DNA from: Streptomyces tuirus
Lineage (GTDB): Bacteria; Actinomycetota; Actinomycetes; Streptomycetales; Streptomycetaceae
Assembly (NCBI RefSeq): GCF_014701095.1
Contig: NZ_AP023439.1
Coordinates: 1,910,001 to 1,974,000 of the forward strand
Direction: 5' to 3'
Length of the DNA: 64,000 bases
The position numbers and the translations under genes are program-made. The notes beneath the pieces are model-generated. The model searched no databases. It was not told the DNA's origin and saw nothing but the letters and a program-made list of their open reading frames with translations. This document shows positions 8,398 through 17,498 of this stretch, one piece after another (the first letter of the stretch is position 1; each line of letters opens with the position of its first letter).

Positions 8398-10629
8398 TCA
8401 CCCCGACACGGGTTTCCGGTCGGGGTGGGCCGGGTCCAGGGTGAAGACGTCGCCCTCCGCGGTGGCGACCACGAGGACGCCCTCGTGGAGCCGCACCTCG
8501 GAGCGCCACCACCCCTGGTTGGTCACCCGCTGGGCACGCGGCAGGGTCTCCCACAGCAGCGTGCCCTTTCGTGTGTCGACGGCGGCGACCCTTCCGCTGG
8601 CGCTGGACAGATAGACCACATGGGCGCGCGGGTCGTGGGTGACGTCGCTGGGCTGCTCCAGGCTCGTCCGGGTCTGCCACAGCCGCTCACCCGTGCGGAC
8701 CGACACCGCGGTGACCTGTCCGGACGACGTGGCGAACCACAGAGTGCCGCCCGACAGCGCCGCGTTGCCCTCCAGCGGCTGCGCGAGCTTCGCCGTGCGT
8801 TCCTCGCCGGTGTCCGGATCCAGCAGCCGGATCCGGGCGAAGGCCTCGTCCTCCTCGTCCTCGGTCGGTTCGAGGAAGACCAGCCGCCCGTCGTAGGTGC
8901 CGACGGGGGTATGGCCGCTCGGCACCGTCAGGCGTCGTACCGAGCCGTCGGCCGGGTCCAGCCTCAGCAGCAGCGTCTCCTTCACGGGCATCAAGTCCGG
9001 TCCGCACACCAGGTAGCGGTTCCCGCCGGTGTCCGCCGGGCTGCAGTGCCGGCCCCCGGGCAGCGGTGCCGTCCAGCGCCCGGCGCCGGTGCGCGGCGAG
9101 CGGGCCGTCACCGAGCGGCCGCCGTCGTCCGGCACGATCACGAGGTCGCCGAAGAGATACGGGCGGACCGTGTCGACGTCCACCGTGCGGTGCCACAGCG
9201 GCTTGCCGGCCCGGGTGTCGAGGGCGGCGACCGTGACCTTGACGGCCTCCCCGTGGTCGGGACTGTACGTCTGCTCCACCAGCACGGCGTCGTCCGTGAC
9301 ACCGAGGACGGAGAAGCTGTACGACCCCTTGCCCGTAGCGGGGGGCAGCACGTCGGCGCGCCAGCGGGCCTGTCCGGTCAGGGCGTCGAGGCGCACGGGC
9401 AGCACCCCGTCGCCCGCGCAGTAGAGGGCTCCCTCGTACAGGTCGCACTCCGGGCCGTCCAGCGACCCGGTCCCGGCCATGCCGAGTGGCCGCTTCACTC
9501 CCTGCGCGGCGGGGGCGTCGACCGTCGTCTGCCAGGGCTTCCAGCCGGCGGGGACGGCCGTCCACCGGGAGGGCGCGGATCCGGTGCGGTCCGTCCCGCC
9601 GCGTGAGTCGTCCCCGCCCACGGATCCGGACAGCAGATAGCCGGTGAGACCGAGGACGAGGGCGGCGGCCGTGCCGGCCGTGGCCCACAGCCGCGGGGCA
9701 CGGCTCCGGCGCCGGACGGCGGCCGGAGGGCCGGAGTCGGCGGCCGCTGCGGGCCGGGTGCTGACCAGGGCCACCTCGTCCGTGCGCAACGGCACCGTGT
9801 TCTGGTCCTCCGCACCCGTCTCCGGCAGGGCCGCCACCAACTCCCGCGCCAGTTCGTCCAGTCCGGGCCGGTCCGCGGGACTCTTGGCGAGGCAACGTTC
9901 CAGCAGTGCGCGCAGGGGTTCCGCAACGCCGTCCAGGACGGGGGCGTCATGGACCACCCGGTAGGCCGTCAGATAGGGGCTGTCGGCGTCGAACGGCCCC
10001 CGGCCGGTGCTCGTGTACACGAGCAGGGCGCCCACGGAGAACACGTCGGAGGCCGGGCCCACCGACCGGGCGTCGGTGAGCTGCTCCGGTGACATGAACG
10101 GCGGGGTGCCGATCATTTGGCCGGTCTCGGTCAGGGTGTTGTGGTTCTCGGCCGCGCGGGAGATGCCGAAGTCGATGACGCGCGGGCCGTCCTCGGCCAT
10201 CAGGACGTTCGCGGGCTTGAGGTCCCGGTGCACCACCCCCGCCCGGTGGATCTCCCGCAAGGCCTCCACCAGCCCGAGCGCCAGTCGGCGCAGCGCGGTG
10301 CCTTTCAGCGGGCCCTGGTCGCGGATCAGGGCGGCGAGGGAGGGGCCAGGCACGTACTGGGTCGCCATCCAGGGCCGTACCGCCTCCGGGTCAGCGTCCA
10401 GGACCGGCGCGGTGAAGGCGCCGCTCACCTTGCGGACGGACTCGATCTCCTGCCGGAAACGAGCGCGGAAGACGGCGTCCTCCGCGTACTGGGCGTGCAC
10501 CACCTTGACGGCGACCTCGCGCCCCGAACGGGCCCGGCCGCGGTAGACGATCCCCATGCCTCCGGAGCCGAGCCGGCCGACCAGTTTGTACCCGCCGACC
10601 GACTTCGGGTCGTCCTTCTGCAGCGGCAC
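8398..10629 (-). CDS. Membrane Ser/Thr protein kinase with extracellular PQQ-like beta-propeller
   Basis: The 743-residue protein starts at GTG 10629, with GGAGAGGATC upstream. Residues 10-265 form a complete Hanks-type kinase: GSGGMGIVY loop at 21-29, Lys42, HRDLKPAN at 134-141 with catalytic Asp136, DFG at 153-155 and GTPPFMSPE at 174-182. A proline/alanine linker leads to one membrane helix (about 315-334). The outer 400 residues carry repeated tryptophan-containing blades such as GRWTAPLPG and GERLWQTRT, typical of a PQQ-like beta-propeller, which probably senses an extracellular ligand or protein. It ends 18 bases from the convergent nadA. Its substrate is unknown. Confidence 0.9.
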   Translation of the reverse strand: MPLQKDDPKSVGGYKLVGRLGSGGMGIVYRGRARSGREVAVKVVHAQYAEDAVFRARFRQEIESVRKVSGAFTAPVLDADPEAVRPWMATQYVPGPSLAALIRDQGPLKGTALRRLALGLVEALREIHRAGVVHRDLKPANVLMAEDGPRVIDFGISRAAENHNTLTETGQMIGTPPFMSPEQLTDARSVGPASDVFSVGALLVYTSTGRGPFDADSPYLTAYRVVHDAPVLDGVAEPLRALLERCLAKSPADRPGLDELARELVAALPETGAEDQNTVPLRTDEVALVSTRPAAAADSGPPAAVRRRSRAPRLWATAGTAAALVLGLTGYLLSGSVGGDDSRGGTDRTGSAPSRWTAVPAGWKPWQTTVDAPAAQGVKRPLGMAGTGSLDGPECDLYEGALYCAGDGVLPVRLDALTGQARWRADVLPPATGKGSYSFSVLGVTDDAVLVEQTYSPDHGEAVKVTVAALDTRAGKPLWHRTVDVDTVRPYLFGDLVIVPDDGGRSVTARSPRTGAGRWTAPLPGGRHCSPADTGGNRYLVCGPDLMPVKETLLLRLDPADGSVRRLTVPSGHTPVGTYDGRLVFLEPTEDEEDEAFARIRLLDPDTGEERTAKLAQPLEGNAALSGGTLWFATSSGQVTAVSVRTGERLWQTRTSLEQPSDVTHDPRAHVVYLSSASGRVAAVDTRKGTLLWETLPRAQRVTNQGWWRSEVRLHEGVLVVATAEGDVFTLDPAHPDRKPVSG

Positions 10630-10687
10630 GCCCGGATCCTCTCCCCCGCCATGCAGTCCGGGGTCAGGATACGTAACGGTGACACGG

Positions 10688-10736
10688 CGGCGGCCGGGTC
10701 CCGAACCGTGCTTTCCGGTTCGGGACCCGGCCGCCG
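10688..10736. terminator. Terminator hairpin after the RND transporter gene
   Basis: A perfect 20-bp stem (10688-10707 with 10717-10736) encloses a 9-base loop. It lies between the stop of the RND gene (10775) and the kinase start (10629) and would separate the two leftward transcripts. Confidence 0.85.
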
Positions 10737-10774
10737 AAAGGGCTCGCCGTACGGGCTCGGCGAGGAGCCCGCGA

Positions 10775-13700
10775 TCAGACGGAGGCGGGCTCCGGCTCGT
10801 CCGATGCCGGCGTCGCGTCGGGCCGGCCCCCGGTCTTCTCCGCCCGCTTCGCCGCGCGCTTCTTCGCCCGGCGCTCCTTGCGGAGCTCGACCATCGCGTA
10901 CAGCGTCGGGACGAGCAGCAGGGTGAGGAGCGTCGACGTCACCAGGCCGCCGATCACGACCACGGCCAGCGGCTGGGCGATGAAGCCGCCCTCGCCGGTG
11001 ATGCCGAGGGCCATCGGCAGCAGGGCGAAGATCGTCGCCAGGGCGGTCATGAGGATCGGGCGCAACCGGTGCCGGCCGCCCTCGATCACGGCCTCGACGA
11101 CGCTGTGGCCCTGCTTGCGGTACTGGTTGATCAGGTCGATCAGCACGATCGCGTTCGTCACCACGATGCCGATCAGCATCAGCATGCCGATCATGGCCGG
11201 GACGCCCATCGGGGTGCCGGTGGCGATCAGCAGGCCGATCGCGCCGGTGGCGGCGAACGGGATGGAGACCAGCAGGATCAGCGGCTGGACCAGCGACCGG
11301 AAGGTGCCGACCAGCAGCATGAAGACGATCGCGATGGCCGCAAGCATCGCCAGGCCCAGGTTGGCGAACGCCTCGTCCTGGTCCTCGGAGACACCGCCGA
11401 TCGACGCCGTGGCGCCGTCCGGGAGCTTCAGCGCGCTGATCTTCGACTGGAGCTGGGTGCTGACCGCGCCGGTGTTGTCGCCGGCCGGCTTCGCGGTGAT
11501 GGTGGCCGCGCGCTGGCCGTCGATGCGGGTCATGGAGACCGGACCGTCGACGAGCTCGACGGTGGCGATGTCGCCGAGCTTCACCGCTCCGCCCAGACGC
11601 AGGTCCTTCAGCTGCTTCAGGGTCGTGGCGGGCTCGGCCGAGCGGATGACGACATCGCGCTCGGTGTCGTCCAGGACCGCCTTGGCCGCGGGGGTGCCGC
11701 GGACGGCCTGGGCGACGGCGCCGCCGAGGGTCTGGTCGTCGAAGCCGGCCGCGGCCGCCTTGCCGTTGGCCTTCACCGAGATGCGCGGCACGCTCTGCGA
11801 CAGGTCGCTGGTGACGTCCGTGACGTCGTCGAGCGAGGCGACCGTCTTGCGGACCTCCTCGGACGCCGTACGCAGCACCTCGGCGTCGGCGGCCTTCACC
11901 ACGACACTGAGGTCCTGGGCGCCGAACCCGTCACCGGCGGTGATGGTCGTCGTGCCGATGCCCTTCAGCCCGGCCAGGCCCTTCTCGATGCCGTCCTGGA
12001 CGTCCTCGGCCGACGCCGAGTCCTCCAGCATCACCTGGTACGAGGCCTGGTTGGTGTCCGTGCCGCCGCCGAAGGCCGCCATGAAGCCGGACGAGCCGAT
12101 GGTGACCTGGTAGTCCTTCACGCCCTCGGTGCCGGCGAGCAGCCGCTCGACCTTCTTCGCCTGGGCGTCCGTCGCCGCCAGGCTGGCGCCGGGCTTCAGC
12201 TCCTGCTTGACGGTGAGGACCTCGACCTCGCCCTGGTCGAAGAAGTTCGTCTTCAGCAGCGGCGCCATGCCGAACGTGCCGACCAGCACGACGGTCGCGA
12301 GGGCCACGCTGGTGAGGCGGCGGCGGGTCGCGAACCGCAGGACCGGGACGTACATGCGCTGGAGGCGGCTCTTCGCCTCCTTCTCCTCGGCGATCCGGCG
12401 GGCCTCGGCCGCGTCCTCGGGGGTGCCCTTCGGCGGGCGCAGGAACCAGTACGACAGGACCGGCACGACCGTCAGGGAGACCAGGAGCGACGCCAGCAGC
12501 GCGGCCGTCACGGTCAGGCTGAACGAGCCGAACAGCTCGCCCACCATGCCGCCGACCAGGCCGATCGGCAGGAACACCGCGACCGTGGTGAGCGTCGAGG
12601 ACGTCACCGCGCCCGCGACCTCACGGACGGCCTGGAGGATCGCCGAGTGGCGCTCCTCGCCGTAGCCGAGGTGGCGCTTGATGTTCTCCAGGACCACGAT
12701 CGAGTCGTCGACGACCCGGCCGATGGCGATGGTCAGGGCGCCCAGGGTGAGGACGTTCAGCGACAGGTCGCGGGTCCACAGCACGATCAGGGCGAGGACC
12801 ACGGACAGCGGGATCGACACCGCGGTCACGAGGGTCGAGCGGATCGAGGCCAGGAAGACCAGGATCACCAGGACGGCGAAGAGCAGACCGAGCGCGCCCT
12901 CGGTGGTCAGGCCCTTGATGGACTTGGAGACCGCCGGGCCCTGGTCGCTGACGACCGTGAGGGTGGCGCCCGAGCCGAGGTCCTCGCGCAGGTCCGGGAG
13001 CTTGTCCTGGACGGCGTCGGAGATGGCGACCGCGCTGCCGTCGCGGTCCATGGTGACGGCGACGGCGAGGCTGGGCCTGCCGTCGGTACGGGTGATGGAG
13101 TCGGCCGGTGCCTCCTGCTGCTTCACCGTGGCGACGTCGCCGAGGCGCACCGGCTTGCCCTTGCCGGGCTCGCCCGTGACCCTCAGGTCCTGGATCTGCT
13201 TCAGCGAGGTGAGACCGCCGCCGACCTGGACGGTGCGGTTGGCGCCCCCCTCGTCGAAGGAGCCGGCCGGCACGGTCGCGCCGCCCGCCTTGAGCGCCTG
13301 GGAGACGGACAGCGAGGTCAGACCGGCCTTGGCGAGCTTCGCGTCGTCGGGCGTGACGGTGACCTGGAGGTCGCGCACACCGTCGACGGTGACCTGGCCG
13401 ACGCCGTCGATGCTCTTCAGGTCCGGCACGACGGTCTTGTCGAGCTGGTCGGCCAGGGCCTGCTGGTCCCGGCCGGAGGTGACGGCGAGGACGACGGTGG
13501 GAATGTCGTCGGTGGAACCGGCGACGACCTGCGGGTCGACGTCGTCCGGGAGCTGGACGCGGGCCCGGTTGACGGCCTGCTGGACGTCGGCGACCAGCTG
13601 CTCGGTGTTGTTGCCGTAGTCGAAGGACGCCATGATGACGGCGTTGCCCTCGCTGGCGGTGGAGGTGACGCCGCTGATGCCGTCGACGGCTTCGAGGGTG

Positions 13701-13909
13701 TCCTCGATGGGTTCGACGACCTGCTTCTCGACCACGTCCGGGGACGCGCCCTGGTAGGGCGCCAGCACGGACACCATGGGCAGTTCGATGGTGGGCAGCA
13801 GCTGCTGCTTGAGCTGGGGTATCGCGATCGCCCCGAAGACGAGCGCGATGATCGACATCAGCCCGATCAAGGCCCGTTGCGCGAGGCTGAACCTGGACAG
13901 CCAGGACAT
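10775..13909 (-). CDS. RND-family efflux permease
   Basis: A 1044-residue inner-membrane proton-driven transporter of the AcrB/SwrC-like RND superfamily. It shows the duplicated layout: helix 1 at about 12-32, a large outer loop with the PTIELPMVSV entry motif, five helices, a middle cytoplasmic linker, a second outer loop, and five final helices. The proton-relay Asp pair is in GRVVDDSIVVLENI; the lysine of AcrB helix 10 appears as Thr in IVVTNAIVLID, a pattern I associate with Gram-positive RND proteins. No periplasmic adaptor or outer channel gene is adjacent. A histidine kinase and response regulator lie immediately upstream on the same strand. Confidence 0.92.
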   Translation of the reverse strand: MSWLSRFSLAQRALIGLMSIIALVFGAIAIPQLKQQLLPTIELPMVSVLAPYQGASPDVVEKQVVEPIEDTLEAVDGISGVTSTASEGNAVIMASFDYGNNTEQLVADVQQAVNRARVQLPDDVDPQVVAGSTDDIPTVVLAVTSGRDQQALADQLDKTVVPDLKSIDGVGQVTVDGVRDLQVTVTPDDAKLAKAGLTSLSVSQALKAGGATVPAGSFDEGGANRTVQVGGGLTSLKQIQDLRVTGEPGKGKPVRLGDVATVKQQEAPADSITRTDGRPSLAVAVTMDRDGSAVAISDAVQDKLPDLREDLGSGATLTVVSDQGPAVSKSIKGLTTEGALGLLFAVLVILVFLASIRSTLVTAVSIPLSVVLALIVLWTRDLSLNVLTLGALTIAIGRVVDDSIVVLENIKRHLGYGEERHSAILQAVREVAGAVTSSTLTTVAVFLPIGLVGGMVGELFGSFSLTVTAALLASLLVSLTVVPVLSYWFLRPPKGTPEDAAEARRIAEEKEAKSRLQRMYVPVLRFATRRRLTSVALATVVLVGTFGMAPLLKTNFFDQGEVEVLTVKQELKPGASLAATDAQAKKVERLLAGTEGVKDYQVTIGSSGFMAAFGGGTDTNQASYQVMLEDSASAEDVQDGIEKGLAGLKGIGTTTITAGDGFGAQDLSVVVKAADAEVLRTASEEVRKTVASLDDVTDVTSDLSQSVPRISVKANGKAAAAGFDDQTLGGAVAQAVRGTPAAKAVLDDTERDVVIRSAEPATTLKQLKDLRLGGAVKLGDIATVELVDGPVSMTRIDGQRAATITAKPAGDNTGAVSTQLQSKISALKLPDGATASIGGVSEDQDEAFANLGLAMLAAIAIVFMLLVGTFRSLVQPLILLVSIPFAATGAIGLLIATGTPMGVPAMIGMLMLIGIVVTNAIVLIDLINQYRKQGHSVVEAVIEGGRHRLRPILMTALATIFALLPMALGITGEGGFIAQPLAVVVIGGLVTSTLLTLLLVPTLYAMVELRKERRAKKRAAKRAEKTGGRPDATPASDEPEPASV

Positions 13910-14069
13910 GGGTGAGGATCTCTCTTCTGTTTAGCGGCAGAAGCGGCAGCGGACGCGCAGATGAGCGCCCGCCCCTACACCCTGAGCCATGCGGGAACCC
14001 GGTTTCGTAGCCCCCAGGTCCAAATCCTTATGCGGCGCATACTCCGCCCGCAGTACACCCGGGTCGGGC

Positions 14070-14753
14070 TCACTCCACCCTTGGACGGACCAGACCGGAT
14101 TCGTACGCGGTGACGACGAGCTGGGCGCGGTCCCGGGCGCCGAGCTTGGCCATGGCCCGGTTGACGTGCGTCTTCACCGTCAGCGGGCTGACTTCGAGGC
14201 GCTCGGCGATCTCGTCGTTGGAGTGTCCGCCGGCGACCAGGACCAGCACCTCGCGCTCCCGGACGGTGAGCGAGTCGAGCCGTTCGCCGCGGGCCGGGTC
14301 GCGGTCGCCGTCGGCCGGGTCGTCCGTGGCGAGGAACCGGGCGATCAGGCCCGTGGTGGCCGCCGGGGAGAGCAGGGCCTGCCCGCCGGCCGCGATCCGG
14401 ATGGCGTTCAGCAGTTCCTCGGGCTCGGAGCCCTTGCCGAGGAAGCCGGAGGCGCCCGCCCGCAGCGACTGCACGACGTAGTCGTCGACCTCGAACGTCG
14501 TCAGGATGACCACCCGGACGTCCGCGAGGCCGGGGTCGGCGCTGATCATGCGGGTCGCGGCGAGGCCGTCGGTGCCGGGCATACGGATGTCCATGAGCAC
14601 GACGTCGGCGTGCTGCTCCTTCGTCAGCCGGACCGCTTCCGCGCCGTCGGAGGCCTCGCCGACCACCTCCATGTCGGGCTCGGAGTCGACGAGCACGCGA
14701 AAGGCGCTGCGCAGCAGCGCCTGGTCGTCGGCGAGCAGGACACGGATGGTCAT
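14070..14753 (-). CDS. NarL/LuxR-type response regulator
   Basis: The 227-residue protein has a receiver domain (residues 1-125; acidic Asp9-Asp10 and phospho-acceptor Asp55 in VVLMDIRMPG) and a C-terminal LuxR-type helix-turn-helix (about 155-215) containing LTVREREVLVLVAGGHSNDE. It overlaps the 3' end of the histidine kinase by four bases, so the two are co-translated. The RND permease begins 160 bases downstream on the same strand and is the obvious candidate target. Confidence 0.94.
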   Translation of the reverse strand: MTIRVLLADDQALLRSAFRVLVDSEPDMEVVGEASDGAEAVRLTKEQHADVVLMDIRMPGTDGLAATRMISADPGLADVRVVILTTFEVDDYVVQSLRAGASGFLGKGSEPEELLNAIRIAAGGQALLSPAATTGLIARFLATDDPADGDRDPARGERLDSLTVREREVLVLVAGGHSNDEIAERLEVSPLTVKTHVNRAMAKLGARDRAQLVVTAYESGLVRPRVE

Positions 14754-15970
14754 GCGGGGTCCTCCCCGGTCGGTGTGCGGTTCTTGAGCGGCAGGATCGC
14801 ATGGACGCGGAAACCGCCGCCGTAGCGGGGACCGGTGGTGAGGGTGCCGCGCAGGGCGCTGACGCGCTCGCGCATGCCGAGCAGCCCGTGGCCGCCGCCG
14901 TCGTCCTGGGTCTCGTTCTCGCCGCTGCCGTCGTCGAGCACGGTGATCTCGATGTTCGGCCCGACGCGTACGACGCTGACCTCGGCCTTGGCCTGGTACC
15001 CGGCGTGCTTCTGCACGTTCGTGAGGGCCTCCTGGATGATCCGGTAGGCGGCCAGGTCGACGGCGGCGGGGAGGGTGGTGCCCTGATCGGCTCGGGCGAC
15101 CTCGACGTGCAGTCCTGCGCTGCGGAACGTGCCGGCGAGTTCGTCGAGGCGGTCCAGGCCCGGGGCGGGTTCGGTGGGGGCCTCGGGGTCGCCGGACTGC
15201 CGGAGCAGGCCGACGGTGGCGCGGAGTTCGTTGAGCGCGGAGCGGCTGGCCTCGCGGACGTGCGCGAGGGCTTCCTTGGCCTGGTCGGGCCGCTTGTCCA
15301 TGACATGGGCGGCGACCCCGGCCTGCACGTTGACCAGGGCGATGTGGTGGGCGACCACGTCGTGCAGGTCCCGGGCGATGCGCAGGCGTTCCTCGGCGAC
15401 CCGGCGGCGGGCCTCCTCCTCGCGGGTGCGCTCGGCCCGTTCCGCGCGTTCGCGGATGGCCTGGACGAAGGCGCGGCGGCTGCGGACGGCGTCACCGGCG
15501 GTGGCGCCGATACCGGTCCAGGCGAAGATGCCGAGGTTCTCCTGGGCGTACCAGGGCAGCGGTCCGGCGGCCATGGCGGCGCCGGTCAGCACGGTCATCG
15601 TGAGCAGGCCGACCCGCCAGGTGGTGGGGCGGTCGGTGGTGGAGGCGACGGTGTAGAGGGCGATCACCGCGGACATCGCGACGGGGGCGCGGGGGTCGCC
15701 GGTGACGGACTCGATGACGGACAGCGTGCCCGTGACGGCGAGAACCGCCATGGGGGCACGGCGGCGGAAGACCAGGGCCGCGGCGCCGAGGGTCATGAGG
15801 AGGAGGCTGAGCGGGTCGGGGGTGCGCAGGACCCAGTTGACGCTGTCCCGGTGCCGGGGTTCCACGAAGGAGCCGGCGACCATGCAGACCAGGACGGCGA
15901 GGGCGAGGACGGCGTCCAGAGCCAGGGGGTGCGCCTTGGCCTGGTGCTTGGCCCGCGCGAGGGTGCTCAC
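14750..15970 (-). CDS. Sensor histidine kinase (HisKA_3 type)
   Basis: A 406-residue membrane kinase, partner of the overlapping response regulator. The N-terminal half has about five to six hydrophobic segments (residues 15-160) with short outside loops, so the signal is probably sensed in or at the membrane. A coiled, Arg/Glu-rich linker precedes the dimerisation box ERLRIARDLHDVVAHHIA with phospho-acceptor His203. The ATPase domain has its N box at IIQEALTNVQKHA (Asn318) and a G box near GHGLLGMRERV. This architecture is common in Gram-positive cell-envelope stress systems. Confidence 0.94.
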   Translation of the reverse strand: MSTLARAKHQAKAHPLALDAVLALAVLVCMVAGSFVEPRHRDSVNWVLRTPDPLSLLLMTLGAAALVFRRRAPMAVLAVTGTLSVIESVTGDPRAPVAMSAVIALYTVASTTDRPTTWRVGLLTMTVLTGAAMAAGPLPWYAQENLGIFAWTGIGATAGDAVRSRRAFVQAIRERAERAERTREEEARRRVAEERLRIARDLHDVVAHHIALVNVQAGVAAHVMDKRPDQAKEALAHVREASRSALNELRATVGLLRQSGDPEAPTEPAPGLDRLDELAGTFRSAGLHVEVARADQGTTLPAAVDLAAYRIIQEALTNVQKHAGYQAKAEVSVVRVGPNIEITVLDDGSGENETQDDGGGHGLLGMRERVSALRGTLTTGPRYGGGFRVHAILPLKNRTPTGEDPA

Positions 15971-16094
15971 GGGGGTTTACGGTAGCCGGGCCGGTGCCCG
16001 GCGTCCGGGTTGAGCTCGGGTGGGCCCGCAACCCGGCGGCGCGGGGTGCCGCCCGCGCCCACCCGCCCCCGGCGGCACGACTGCCCGCGGACCA

Positions 16095-16373
16095 CTAACC
16101 CGGGATCAAGCCGTCGTCGCTGAGGAGCTCCCGGACTTCCTCCAGCGTCGCGTCCGGGGACGGCAGGATCAGTTCCGACGGTTCCAGGGAGTCGTCCGGG
16201 AGGGGGTCGCCCAGGTCGCGGACCCTGGTCAGGAGGGCCTGGAGGGTGCGGCGGAAGGCGGGGCCGTCGCCGTTCTCCATTTCCGCCAGGAGTTCGTCGT
16301 CCAGCTTGTTCAGCTCGGCGAGGTGGCCGTCGGCCAGACTCACCTGGCCCTCCCCCATGATCCGTACGATCAT
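16095..16373 (-). CDS. pspAA: PspA-associated protein PspAA
   Basis: A 92-residue acidic protein found next to pspA in actinobacteria. It begins MIVRIMGEGQVSL and has an acidic C-terminal half ending DDGLIPG. It follows pspA after 23 bases on the same strand, so the two form an operon. It probably binds PspA or tunes its membrane association; the biochemical role is not established from the sequence. No membrane segment is seen. A second member of the same stress group, pspAB, lies with htpX near 53 kb. Confidence 0.88.
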   Translation of the reverse strand: MIVRIMGEGQVSLADGHLAELNKLDDELLAEMENGDGPAFRRTLQALLTRVRDLGDPLPDDSLEPSELILPSPDATLEEVRELLSDDGLIPG

Positions 16374-16396
16374 GTCGCCCTCCTAGGCGTGGACCC

Positions 16397-17194
16397 CTAC
16401 TGCTTGTCGAAGCGCGGAGTGTCCTGCGGCTGCTGCTGGCTCTGCTGCCCGTTCGAGCCGCCTTCGATGGCCTGCTGCCCACTGCTCGGACCACCGGCCA
16501 GTTCGGCCTTCATGCGCTGCAGTTCCAGCTCTACATCCGTACCACCGGAGAGCCGGTCCAGCTCGGCCTGGATGTCGTCCTTGTGCATGCCGGACTGGTC
16601 GTCGAGGGCGCCGGAGGCGAGCAGCTCGTCGATCGCGCCGGCCCTGGCCTGGAGCTGGGCCGTCTTGTCCTCGGCGCGCTGGATCGCCAGGCCGACGTCC
16701 CCCATCTCCTCGGAGATGCCGGAGAAGGCCTCGCCGATGCGGGTCTGCGCCTGGGCCGCCGTGTACGTGGCCTTGATCGTCTCCTTCTTCGTGCGGAAGG
16801 CGTCGACCTTGGCCTGGAGCCGCTGGGCCGCGAGGGTGAGCTTCTCCTCCTCGCCCTGGAGCGTCGCGTGCTGGGTCTCCAGGTCGGTCACCTGCTGCTG
16901 GAGGGCGGCGCGGCGGGAGAGCGCTTCCCGGGCCAGGTCCTCGCGGCCCAGCGCGAGCGCCTTGCGGCCCTGGTCCTCGAGCTTGCCGGACTGCGACTGG
17001 AGCTGGTTCAGCTGGAGTTCCAGGCGCTTGCGGCTGGTCGCCACGTCGGCGACGCCGCGGCGGACCTTCTGGAGCAGCTCGAGCTGCTTCTGGTACGAGT
17101 AATCAAGGGTCTCGCGCGGGTCCTCGGCCCGGTCAAGGGCCTTGTTCGCCTTCGCGCGGAAGATCATCCCCATACGCTTCATGACACCGCTCAT
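16397..17194 (-). CDS. pspA: Phage shock protein A (PspA/IM30/ESCRT-III family)
   Basis: PspA binds stressed membranes and forms oligomeric assemblies that preserve the proton gradient. The 265-residue protein starts at ATG 17194, with AAGGGGG upstream; MKRMGM at 17182 is an alternative start. An N-terminal amphipathic segment (MKRMGMIFRAKANKALDRAEDP) for membrane contact is followed by long heptad-rich coiled coils from 35 to 215, then a Gln/Ser-rich tail. It is first in an operon with pspAA. There is no PspF, PspB or PspC gene nearby, so control differs from the enterobacterial system. Confidence 0.94.
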   Translation of the reverse strand: MSGVMKRMGMIFRAKANKALDRAEDPRETLDYSYQKQLELLQKVRRGVADVATSRKRLELQLNQLQSQSGKLEDQGRKALALGREDLAREALSRRAALQQQVTDLETQHATLQGEEEKLTLAAQRLQAKVDAFRTKKETIKATYTAAQAQTRIGEAFSGISEEMGDVGLAIQRAEDKTAQLQARAGAIDELLASGALDDQSGMHKDDIQAELDRLSGGTDVELELQRMKAELAGGPSSGQQAIEGGSNGQQSQQQPQDTPRFDKQ

Positions 17195-17498
17195 GGGCTT
17201 CGCGCGCCCCCTTCTGACCGACTCCGGCAGCTGCTCCTGCGACAGAACCCACAGTACGGGCCCTGCATCCATTACCGCACTGTTCGGGGACGGATGCGCT
17301 CATCCCCAAGGACGACTGCGTGCGCTCCCGCTCCGGCGTAGGGAGTAGGTGGTCCCCGGGGTCACCGGAGCCGTCCCCCCGGGAAACATCCGGAGGCGTA
17401 CGCAACGTCCCCTCTGTCCCCTTACTGACGACTGGTGTTGCCGGATCGTTCCCCACGGGGCTGGGGTCCATGCCCGGAAGCCCTTACCCTTGGGTTTT
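17195..17498. other. Divergent intergenic region pspA / DUF3043 gene
   Basis: About 300 bases separate the divergent starts. A TACCCT hexamer at 17485-17490 lies eight bases before the GTG at 17499, compatible with a short or absent leader. No further structured element or gene is evident. Confidence 0.4.

Noticed and set aside
10556..13915. A long open frame on the plus strand opposite the RND permease gene
   Set aside because: It is a G+C-driven shadow frame; the minus-strand RND protein has clear motifs and codon bias.
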